Positions 1 to 5,020 of a stretch of 5,020 bases of DNA are shown piece by piece. Numbering within the stretch: the stretch's first letter is position 1; each line of letters opens with the position of its first letter. The stretch is from assembly GCA_002310035.1 (NCBI GenBank), contig DBYC01000079.1, positions 1 to 5,020 on the forward strand, given 5' to 3'. The notes beneath the pieces were generated by a model, which saw nothing but the letters and a program-made list of their open reading frames with translations, was not told the origin of the DNA and did not search any database. This stretch comes from a bacterium UBP6_UBA1196 (lineage in GTDB: Bacteria; UBP6; UBA1177). Made by a program: the position numbers and the translations under genes.

Positions 1-536
1 CCGTGACGCCAGCAGATGCCGTTTTCGACCTGCTCGTTGGCAAGGACGGTGTTGCATTTCGGGCACCAGTTGACCTCGCTGTTTTTCTTGTAGACAAGGC
101 CGCGGTTGAACATTTCGATGAAGAATTTCTGTTCCCAGCGGTAGTATTCCGGCCTGCATGTCGCAGTTTCGCGGCTCCAGTCGTAGCTGAAACCGAGCTG
201 GTGGAAGCGTTCGCGCATGTTGTCGATGTTGGCGTAAGTCCATTTTGCCGGCGGGATCTTGTTTTCGATCGCGGCGTTCTCAGCGGGAAGACCGAAGGAG
301 TCCCAGCCTATCGGATGAAGGACGTTGAACCCTTTTCTGAAGTAGTATCTAGCGACGACATCGCCTATCGAATAGTTTCTGACGTGTCCCATGTGAAGTC
401 TGCCCGACGGATAGGGGAACATTTCGAGCATATAGTATTTCGGACGCGGATCAGCCGCACCTTTGTATTCAAAAATTCCCGATTCTCTCCACTTTTTCTG
501 CCATTTCGGCTCTATTTTTTTGTGTTCGTAAAGCAT
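1..536 (-). CDS. leuS: Leucyl-tRNA synthetase, N-terminal part (cut by window edge)
   Basis: Class I aminoacyl-tRNA synthetase that charges tRNA-Leu with leucine in the cytoplasm using ATP. The window holds 178 codons of a protein usually about 800-870 residues long. The class I HIGH signature is seen as HMGH at residues 48-51, inside FPYPSGRLHMGHVRNY. It is followed by the typical LeuRS block around residues 78-90 (HPIGWDSFGLPAENAAI) and NWCPKCNTVLANEQV near residues 156-170. Cys158, Cys161, Cys175 and His178 form a CxxC...CxxH zinc site; the CCCH form with CWRH resembles the Thermus-type LeuRS and differs from the E. coli protein. The ATG at 534-536 is chosen because GGAGG (minus strand of 541-545) lies 4 nt upstream and the protein begins as the family does. 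It starts 11 nt after the stop of the TPR gene, so co-transcription is very likely. The KMSKS loop and editing domain lie outside the window. Confidence 0.97.
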   Translation of the reverse strand, partial: MLYEHKKIEPKWQKKWRESGIFEYKGAADPRPKYYMLEMFPYPSGRLHMGHVRNYSIGDVVARYYFRKGFNVLHPIGWDSFGLPAENAAIENKIPPAKWTYANIDNMRERFHQLGFSYDWSRETATCRPEYYRWEQKFFIEMFNRGLVYKKNSEVNWCPKCNTVLANEQVENGICWRH

Positions 537-540
537 GATT

Positions 541-545
541 CCTCC
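541..545 (-). promoter_or_regulatory. Ribosome binding site of leuS
   Basis: The minus strand reads GGAGG, 4 nt before the leuS ATG. It fills the 11-nt gap between the TGA of the TPR gene (548-550) and leuS. This leaves no room for a separate promoter in the gap, so leuS should be expressed from the upstream transcript, or from a promoter inside the TPR gene that I did not identify. Confidence 0.8.
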
Positions 546-547
546 AA

Positions 548-2986
548 TCATCTTTCGTTAAAAGGAACTGAAAACTTGTAGTTTTTTATCAAAAATTTTC
601 TCAAAGCACGCTGCTTCGATTCTTTGAGCTTTTCCGTTATGTCGGTGATGATCTCGACTTCGCGAGAGCCCATCGGGCGCTTTTTGTCGAGATTTTTCTG
701 CAAATAAGACATGATTTTATTTTCCAGACCTTCGTTGACCATGATCTCGGCGCTGAGAAGGATCAGGTAATTGTGCATGATAAGCTCGCCGGGAGAGAGG
801 AATTTCTCGTTTTCCAGAATGTAGTTGAGTCCGTTTTTCGCCTTCGTCAGATCGCCTTGGTAGTAGGTTATTTCAGACGCGAAAGCAAGTGCCGGAAGGT
901 AGAAGCGGTTGCACTCGATCATTGCGTCGATCGTCGCAAATGTGCGCTGCTTGTCACCCTGACTGCGGTAGATTTCAGCTTTGAGATAGAGGAGGGCAGG
1001 CTCGCATCTCTGCAAAGTTCCCATGAGTTTGTCAGTCTCTTTCGAGACGATCTCAAGTTCGCCGGCTTCTTTCATTTTTATCTGCTCTCTGAGGGCGATC
1101 CAGAGCGGATCGTTGTTTTTGCCGAGTTCAAGATACGAATCGGCCTTGTCGAAAAGCATGTAACGGTTGTAGATTTCGTTGAGTTTAGCCCGAGCCTCTT
1201 TTGTATTCAGCTTTTCCAGAGTTTTAACTGCCTGATAAACCGCGCCGAACTTCAGGAATTCGTCGATAACCGTCATTTTGTTCTCGTCTTTTTCGAGTTT
1301 ATAAATCTTTTCAAGCAGTTTTATCACTTCAGGAATATCGTTTTTGTGCGAAAGGACTTCGAAAAAGGAGTAGAGCATTTCAAGATTTTCGGGATTTTTC
1401 TCGACAAGCCCCTTGAGCTGGTTCATGTAAAGATCCTCGTTCGTAAGGCGGTATTTCATGCTCAGTATTTTCGCGGTAATGTTGTCATTACGTTCTTTTT
1501 CGTTTATCTGTTCGTAAGCTGCCACAGCCTCTTCGAAGTAGCCGTTTTTCTCGCTGCAAAGGGCTCCTGTTGCAAAAATTTCGCTGTTTACGCTATCGGG
1601 GAAAAACTGCTGGAGTTCGTGATATGCGAAGTAGCAGTTGCTGTAATCGTTGTTGGCAAGGCTTGCTTCGAGAACGAGCTTGATGTCCTCTCCGTCACGC
1701 GCAGTGTCCTTCTTTTCCTTCATGTAGAGTGCCATGCGGTATGCTTCGTTCGGATTTTTCTTAATAAATTCGCGTACAATGTCACGGCAGAAAGTGCGCC
1801 CCGGACAGACCGAATAAAATCCTTCGGTGATAATTTTGTCGTCTTTCATTGCCTGGCCTAAAAGAATTTTTGCCTCGCCGAAAAAGTATCTTTCCGGGCT
1901 CAGATTCTTCCAGTTGTCGAGAACTGCGAGGTGATGATCTGCATTTTCGAGTTCTTTCCCGCTGTCAGCCGCGGCTTTCGCTTCGATCATTATTTTTAGT
2001 TTCTGCGAAAGTTCATAGTGCGGGAAAGCCGCTAAAATCCTATTGTTAAGCTCGGAAGCATTCTGGAATTTATCCTGTCTGAACAGCATGAGAGCTGTGT
2101 AAAAAGCGTTTCGGAGATTGGATCTTTCGATTTTTTCAGGAATATCGAATTCAAGCGAAGCTATTTTCTCCTTTGTTGCCGGATACTCAAAATCAAGTTT
2201 GTGAAAATATTCGCTGTCGACCGGCGGAACGCGGTTTTCGATCGAATCGACAAGCTGAGTAAGCTCTTTTCCTTTGTCCGAAACAAGGGTAGAATAGATC
2301 CTGAACTGCGGAACATCGCTGTCCTCGAAGTCGGAAGTGATGTGAAAATCGAGGATTCCGAGCGCGTAAGTCCAGAGGATCGCCTTTTTTATGTTGTCGC
2401 CCATTCCTTCGCGGATGTCGGCGAGCTTGAGGTTGCGTACTGATGCCGAATAATCCTGAAAAGAGAGCGAAGTGAAGCTCGCAAGCGGTTCTTCAAGCAT
2501 ATCTTCATATTGTTTTGCCGGATTTTCCTTCAAAAGGAAGTAAAGCGCCGTGGTTATTCCTGCAATAAAAACAATAATAATGAAAAAATTGCGTAATTTC
2601 AGCCTGTTGTAATGTTCGTTCGTCTCGAGCGTCGGTTTTACGATGACGATGTCGCGGATTTTTTTCCCCTGCACTTCGTCCGCGGTTTTGGTTTCGTCGT
2701 CGTCGGCATACTTTTCAAGCTCTTTTTTGGCCGCGAAATGATTCGGATTTGCCGCGATAACGGCGCGCAGTTCTTTTACACCTTCCTTTTTTTTGCCTGT
2801 ATTTATGAGGGCGATGCCACGGTAAAAATGAACTTCGGGTGTTTCCGAGCCGCTTCTTATCGAAGTGATCTGCAAGATTTTTTCCCACTGCTGCTCCCGC
2901 TTGCACTCTTCCAAAAGTTCAATGAGATTCGGCAGACTGGGGTTTGAATTATACTGCTCTTCCAAAAGATCAAGTTTTCTGCTCAT
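548..2986 (-). CDS. Membrane-anchored TPR-repeat protein, function unknown
   Basis: Encodes 812 residues. I do not recognise a named family. Residues 1-133 are a soluble N-terminal part with a TPR-like hairpin at about 53-90 and an acidic linker near 93-105. Residues 134-152 (FFIIIVFIAGITTALYFLL) form one membrane helix. Basic residues just before it (K130, R132) suggest an N-terminus in the cytoplasm, leaving about 660 residues in the periplasm. That region is almost wholly helical with TPR-like motifs at about 298-335, 474-510 and 665-729, which suggests an alpha-solenoid scaffold for protein contacts. A C394-PGRTF-C400 pair could form a disulfide. No catalytic motif was seen. Start: a GTG at 3001 keeps the frame open, but the ribosome site GGGAGG lies between it and the ATG at 2986, with 5-nt spacing, so the ATG is chosen. 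A promoter lies just upstream and leuS follows after 11 nt. The coding call is sure; TPR type is likely; function is open. Confidence 0.93.
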   Translation of the reverse strand: MSRKLDLLEEQYNSNPSLPNLIELLEECKREQQWEKILQITSIRSGSETPEVHFYRGIALINTGKKKEGVKELRAVIAANPNHFAAKKELEKYADDDETKTADEVQGKKIRDIVIVKPTLETNEHYNRLKLRNFFIIIVFIAGITTALYFLLKENPAKQYEDMLEEPLASFTSLSFQDYSASVRNLKLADIREGMGDNIKKAILWTYALGILDFHITSDFEDSDVPQFRIYSTLVSDKGKELTQLVDSIENRVPPVDSEYFHKLDFEYPATKEKIASLEFDIPEKIERSNLRNAFYTALMLFRQDKFQNASELNNRILAAFPHYELSQKLKIMIEAKAAADSGKELENADHHLAVLDNWKNLSPERYFFGEAKILLGQAMKDDKIITEGFYSVCPGRTFCRDIVREFIKKNPNEAYRMALYMKEKKDTARDGEDIKLVLEASLANNDYSNCYFAYHELQQFFPDSVNSEIFATGALCSEKNGYFEEAVAAYEQINEKERNDNITAKILSMKYRLTNEDLYMNQLKGLVEKNPENLEMLYSFFEVLSHKNDIPEVIKLLEKIYKLEKDENKMTVIDEFLKFGAVYQAVKTLEKLNTKEARAKLNEIYNRYMLFDKADSYLELGKNNDPLWIALREQIKMKEAGELEIVSKETDKLMGTLQRCEPALLYLKAEIYRSQGDKQRTFATIDAMIECNRFYLPALAFASEITYYQGDLTKAKNGLNYILENEKFLSPGELIMHNYLILLSAEIMVNEGLENKIMSYLQKNLDKKRPMGSREVEIITDITEKLKESKQRALRKFLIKNYKFSVPFNER

Positions 2987-2991
2987 AAACG

Positions 2992-2997
2992 CCTCCC
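2992..2997 (-). promoter_or_regulatory. Ribosome binding site that fixes the TPR gene start
   Basis: The minus strand reads GGGAGG, 5 nt before the ATG at 2984-2986. An in-frame GTG at 2999-3001 lies upstream of this site and would translate it as Arg-Glu-Ala, so the GTG is unlikely to be the start. Confidence 0.8.
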
Positions 2998-3012
2998 GCA
3001 CAAAGCTCAGTT

Positions 3013-3040
3013 TTTATACAAATAATTGCCGGAAAATCAA
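3013..3040 (-). promoter_or_regulatory. Sigma70-type promoter for the TPR gene-leuS unit
   Basis: On the minus strand, -35 TTGATT (3035-3040) is separated by 16 nt from -10 TATAAA (3013-3018, five of six consensus bases). Transcription would start near 3006, giving a leader of about 20 nt with the ribosome site in it. It lies in the 87-nt gap after trhA. The spacing and hexamers match the lipoprotein promoter at 4555-4582. Called from consensus only. Confidence 0.6.
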
Positions 3041-3073
3041 GGAATTGAGCTGTATCGAAGGTAATTTTTGGAA

Positions 3074-3697
3074 TTACAGCAGCGAGATTATCGCCATGTA
3101 GTGCAGAATCGCGCCGAAAAGGACGAAAAAGTGCCAGATCCCGTGGAAGTATTTCCGTTTCGAAAGGTAGAAATAACTTCCCGCAGTGTAGATGACTCCG
3201 CCGAGAATCAGATAAAGCATGGTCATTTTCAGATCTTTTGACCAGAGAATGTAAAGCAGGAAGACTGAAAGCCAGCCCATGAGGACATACAGACCTGTCG
3301 AAAGACGCTTGAATTTGAGCGTGAGGCACGAAAAAACGACTCCGGTGAGCGCAAGATACCATATCATAACGAGAAAAATGATCGAATAGGGGATTTCAAG
3401 CACGAGCATGAGCATCGGTGTGTAGGTCCCTGCGATCAGGAGATAAATGGCGCTGTGGTCGATCCTGCGGAAGACTTTTTTCGCGGTTTCGTTCGTCATT
3501 GCGTGATAGCAGGTCGACGATTCAAACGAAATGAAAAGCATCGCGCTGTAAATCGCAGTCGTCGCGCTCTGCATCGCGGTCGTTGACTTAAATGCGAGCA
3601 TGACCATCGCGTAGATCGCGAAGAGCGCTCCAAAAGCGTGGCTGAAAGCGTTGAGAAATTCTTCACCCTGAGTGTATTTTTTTTCTTCGGATTCCAT
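3074..3697 (-). CDS. trhA: TrhA/hemolysin III family (PAQR-like) integral membrane protein
   Basis: Encodes 207 residues, the normal length for the bacterial hemolysin III/YqfA/TrhA family, related to eukaryotic PAQR receptors. Family signatures are all present: NAFSHAFG near residues 16-23, SSTCYH at 60-65, DHSAIYLLIAGTYTP at 80-94, and HGIWHFFVLFGAILHY at 185-200. His65, His185 and His189, with Ser61 and Asp80, correspond to the conserved polar set thought to bind a metal (zinc in AdipoR structures). About seven hydrophobic helices are visible. The ATG is preceded by AGGAGG (3703-3708) at 5-nt spacing. The biochemical role of the bacterial family is not settled: the hemolysin label comes from a Bacillus cereus protein, and TrhA in E. 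coli has been linked to membrane-energy and fatty-acid homeostasis. Gaps of 101 nt upstream and 87 nt downstream suggest its own transcript or loose linkage with its neighbours. Confidence 0.95.
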   Translation of the reverse strand: MESEEKKYTQGEEFLNAFSHAFGALFAIYAMVMLAFKSTTAMQSATTAIYSAMLFISFESSTCYHAMTNETAKKVFRRIDHSAIYLLIAGTYTPMLMLVLEIPYSIIFLVMIWYLALTGVVFSCLTLKFKRLSTGLYVLMGWLSVFLLYILWSKDLKMTMLYLILGGVIYTAGSYFYLSKRKYFHGIWHFFVLFGAILHYMAIISLL

Positions 3698-3746
3698 TGC
3701 CGCCTCCTGAAAGATACGGATAACGGCTAAGGATTACAGCCAAAAA

Positions 3747-3775
3747 AATATAAGTCAAGAATCAGTTTGTAAGGA
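3747..3775 (-). promoter_or_regulatory. Possible promoter region of trhA (ambiguous)
   Basis: The 101-nt gap before trhA holds, on the minus strand, TATATT (3747-3752, a fair -10) directly preceded by TTGACT (3753-3758, a good -35 hexamer). They abut, so they cannot belong to one promoter. TATATT has only weak upstream partners such as TTACAA at short spacing, and TTGACT has only a poor -10 16-17 nt downstream. A promoter is plausible here but its exact elements are not resolved. Confidence 0.25.
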
Positions 3776-3798
3776 TTTAAAAAGAGATATTCTGCTTT

Positions 3799-4500
3799 CT
3801 AGAAATCAATCGTGATTACACATTCACTCTCTGTAAAGCAGTAGCAGACAAATTCTACGACATCGGTGACCCAGTCAGGAATCTCCAAATAATCCTGAAC
3901 ATCTTCCGCGAGCTGTCTGCAGAAAGTTTTGGTGACGACAAGACGGCACTGATCTTCATACCACATATAATTGCCGAGCATGCCGCTTACACATCCGCAG
4001 GAATAAGTATCGCCTTCTTCAACGGTGCAGATACCGTCTGAATGTTCATCAGCCAGACACAGGTTAGGGTTGCACGGATCTGTTTCGGTAACTGTGTCTT
4101 CGTCGTTTTCTTCATCGCCTGTATCATCTACATCGCCGTCGTTTACCGTATCGCCGGAATCATCTGCGTCACCGTCGTTTGTCGTGTCGCCTGTATCGGC
4201 TGTGTCACCGTCGTTTGTCGTGTCGCCGGAGTCGGTAGTGTCGCCGTCATTTTCAGTGTCGCTGGAGTCAGCCGGATCACCGTCGTTTGTCGTGTCGCCG
4301 GAGTCGGTAGTGTCGCTGGAATCAGCTGAATCGGTTTTGTCGCTGTCAGCTTTATCGGAATCAGCTGCATCGGTGTCGTCAGCGGTGTCAACAGCATCTT
4401 CATCATTCAATTCGTTCGTCGTGGATTTGTTGTTTTTTTCGCAGGCAACTGTAAGAAAAAGTGCTGCGAAAATCACAAAAATAAAACATACTTTTTTCAT
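3799..4500 (-). CDS. Lipoprotein with Asp-rich repeat stalk and EGF-like cysteine-rich end
   Basis: Encodes 233 residues of unknown function. Residues 1-19 form a lipoprotein signal peptide (two Lys, then a hydrophobic run) ending in LTVA before Cys20, the likely lipidated residue. Residues 33-62 are low-complexity and acidic. Residues 63-134 are six 12-residue repeats of the pattern DTTDSGDTTNDG, each built from two six-residue halves. Residues 143-185 hold six Cys (143, 148, 158, 168, 170, 185), including the C-x-C pair typical of EGF-like folds. Four more (194, 219, 221, 227) follow, so the ten Cys after the lipidated one could make five disulfides. That suggests an extracytoplasmic domain held off the membrane by a flexible acidic stalk. 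The Asp/Asn/Gly spacing recalls calcium-binding repeats, but that is inference. GGGAG lies about 7 nt before the ATG and a good promoter lies upstream. No intrinsic terminator follows. Confidence 0.93.
   Translation of the reverse strand: MKKVCFIFVIFAALFLTVACEKNNKSTTNELNDEDAVDTADDTDAADSDKADSDKTDSADSSDTTDSGDTTNDGDPADSSDTENDGDTTDSGDTTNDGDTADTGDTTNDGDADDSGDTVNDGDVDDTGDEENDEDTVTETDPCNPNLCLADEHSDGICTVEEGDTYSCGCVSGMLGNYMWYEDQCRLVVTKTFCRQLAEDVQDYLEIPDWVTDVVEFVCYCFTESECVITIDF
4099..4314 (-). repeat. Six tandem 36-bp units coding a 12-residue Asp-rich repeat
   Basis: Six in-frame units of 36 bp encode residues 63-134 of the lipoprotein. Fixed positions are Asp1, Asp4 (usually), Asp7, Asn10, Asp11 and Gly12; positions 2-3 and 8-9 vary among T, A, P, D, V and E. 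Each unit splits into two related six-residue halves, so the basic period is 18 bp. The last unit ends in Glu in place of Gly and is the most diverged. All units keep the frame. Confidence 0.9.
4207..4316 (-). repeat. Two perfect 38-bp copies, 72 bp apart, inside the stalk repeat
   Basis: Positions 4207-4244 and 4279-4316 are identical over 38 bp and are offset by exactly two 36-bp units. The first 21 bp also occur at 4171-4191, 36 bp below the first copy. The surrounding units differ more. The exact identity at synonymous sites points to recent unit duplication by slippage or unequal recombination. Confidence 0.85.
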
Positions 4501-4554
4501 TTTAAATCTCCCAAAAAATATTACAAAAAATCAGTTTTTAAAAAAAACCGCAAT

Positions 4555-4582
4555 ATTATAGTCTAAAAAAACGATAAATCAA
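4555..4582 (-). promoter_or_regulatory. Sigma70-type promoter of the lipoprotein gene
   Basis: On the minus strand, -35 TTGATT (4577-4582) and a perfect -10 TATAAT (4555-4560) are 16 nt apart. Transcription would start near 4548, giving a leader of about 48 nt that is very AT-rich and ends in the GGGAG ribosome site at 4508-4512. It lies directly after the ino1 terminator, as expected for a new transcription unit. Confidence 0.7.
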
Positions 4583-4585
4583 GAC

Positions 4586-4608
4586 ATTTCCGGTTTTTTA
4601 GCGGAAAT
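4586..4608. promoter_or_regulatory. Perfect 7-bp dyad upstream of the lipoprotein promoter
   Basis: ATTTCCG at 4586-4592 and CGGAAAT at 4602-4608 form a perfect inverted repeat around a 9-nt AT-rich centre. It ends 4 bp upstream of the -35 hexamer and lies between that promoter and the ino1 terminator. It could be a binding site for a dimeric regulator or a second small hairpin after the terminator. It is symmetrical, so no strand is assigned. The role is inference. Confidence 0.4.
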
Positions 4609-4612
4609 CGTT

Positions 4613-4638
4613 AAAAAAAACGGGAGCCGAAGCTCCCG
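4613..4638 (-). terminator. Intrinsic terminator of ino1
   Basis: On the minus strand, CGGGAGC, loop TTCG, GCTCCCG (4621-4638) is followed by eight T (4613-4620). The loop is closed as C(UUCG)G, the very stable tetraloop form. It begins 22 nt after the ino1 stop codon. There is no T run at the other end, so it should act only on minus-strand transcripts. Confidence 0.93.
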
Positions 4639-4660
4639 CAAAAAATCAAATTTCAAAAAA

Positions 4661-5020
4661 CTAGTCTTCTTTCGAGTAGTCGTAGTATTCGTTGCCGAGA
4701 TGCGTGATAAGCTCTTCGCCCATCATGTATCTGAGGGTGTTTTTGAGTTTGGTGTGCTGGATGAAAACATCGTGTTCCGGATAGAGGCCTTCAGCAACCA
4801 TCGGGGACTTGAAGTAGAAGCTCATCCATTCCTGGATTCCGTACATACCTGCTCTTCTTGCAAGGTCGATGAAGAGCAGCGTGTCGAGAACGACCGGAGC
4901 TGCAAGGATGGAGTCACGGCAGAGGAAGTTTACTTTGATCTGCATCGGCATGTTGAGCCATCCGAAAATGTCGATGTTGTCCCATGCTTCCTTGTCGTCT
5001 CCTCTCGGCGGATAGTAGTT
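4661..5020 (-). CDS. ino1: Inositol-3-phosphate synthase, C-terminal part (cut by window edge)
   Basis: NAD-dependent synthase that turns glucose 6-phosphate into 1D-myo-inositol 3-phosphate, the first step to inositol and inositol lipids. The window holds the last 119 codons of a protein usually about 360-440 residues long in bacteria. The frame is open to the window edge and in phase with it. Recognisable family blocks are WDNIDIFGW (residues 13-21 of this fragment), QIKVNFLCRDSILAAPVVLD (27-46), GIQEWMSFYFKSPM (62-75), GLYPEHDVFIQ, and KLKNTLRYMMGEELITHLG near the end. The lysines and the RDSILAAP block belong to the catalytic half of the family. The C-terminus is acidic (YDYSKED), and the TAG stop is followed by a strong terminator, so this is the last gene of its transcript. 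The Rossmann NAD-binding part lies outside the window. Confidence 0.95.
   Translation of the reverse strand, partial: NYYPPRGDDKEAWDNIDIFGWLNMPMQIKVNFLCRDSILAAPVVLDTLLFIDLARRAGMYGIQEWMSFYFKSPMVAEGLYPEHDVFIQHTKLKNTLRYMMGEELITHLGNEYYDYSKED

Noticed and set aside
3..581. A 192-codon plus-strand open frame.
   Set aside because: It is the mirror of leuS, whose minus-strand translation has clear HIGH and zinc motifs.
773..1861. A 362-codon open frame on the plus strand across the TPR gene.
   Set aside because: It is antisense to a clear gene with its own promoter and ribosome site. Its translation is rich in Phe, Val, Cys and His with no domain, as expected of a mirrored Glu/Lys-rich helical gene.
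2987..3001. GTG start at 2999-3001 for the TPR gene.
   Set aside because: It lies upstream of the GGGAGG ribosome site, which is correctly spaced for the ATG at 2984-2986.
3725..3741. Small hairpin GGCTG...TAGCC in the trhA leader.
   Set aside because: Only four Watson-Crick pairs plus one wobble, with no link to a known riboswitch or terminator; it may be chance.
3776..3798. Possible terminator after the lipoprotein gene, where a T run (minus strand) follows AGAATATCT.
   Set aside because: The stem would be only three or four weak pairs, too little for an intrinsic terminator.
4099..4314. A 36-bp period that could suggest a CRISPR array.
   Set aside because: Units are contiguous, coding and in frame, with no unique spacers between conserved repeats.
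4025..4561. Plus-strand Ser/Val-rich open frames and a second minus-strand frame over the repeat tract.
   Set aside because: A repeat period divisible by three with no stop in one unit keeps several frames open. Only the 3799-4500 frame has a signal peptide, ribosome site, promoter and cysteine pattern.

Overview
The window carries five protein genes, all on the minus strand, so transcription runs from high to low coordinates. The two end genes are cut by the window edges. In transcription order they are: the C-terminal part of an inositol-3-phosphate synthase (ino1, 4661-5020), a small lipoprotein with an acidic Asp/Thr/Gly repeat stalk and a cysteine-rich EGF-like end (3799-4500), a TrhA/hemolysin III-family membrane protein (3074-3697), a large TPR-type protein with one membrane span (548-2986), and the N-terminal part of leucyl-tRNA synthetase (leuS, 1-536). 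No tRNA, rRNA, CRISPR array, insertion sequence or attachment site was seen, and no stretch over 300 bases lacks a gene.

The host looks like a Gram-negative-type (diderm) bacterium. The lipoprotein has a lipobox and a disulfide-rich end, and the TPR protein puts about 660 residues across the membrane. Shine-Dalgarno sites are strong (GGGAGG, AGGAGG, GGAGG), the genes have moderate G+C, and the gaps are AT-rich. Asp-rich repeats joined to EGF-like ends recall uncultured deltaproteobacterial or Myxococcota-like lineages, but that is an impression and the window does not establish it.

Transcription units: ino1 ends at a strong intrinsic terminator (perfect 7-bp stem, UUCG loop, eight U). The lipoprotein gene then starts from its own good sigma70-type promoter (TTGATT, 16 nt, TATAAT), with a perfect 7-bp dyad just upstream of the -35. 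TrhA follows after a 101-nt gap with only an ambiguous promoter. The TPR gene has a second promoter of the same form (TTGATT, 16 nt, TATAAA) and is followed after 11 nt by leuS, so these two very probably form one transcript. No intrinsic terminator was found between the lipoprotein gene and leuS, so read-through is possible.

The genes do not form one recognisable pathway. ino1 and leuS are housekeeping enzymes and TrhA is a widespread membrane protein. The two unusual items are the repeat lipoprotein and the membrane-anchored TPR protein that leads the leuS operon. I see no convincing new multi-gene system here.
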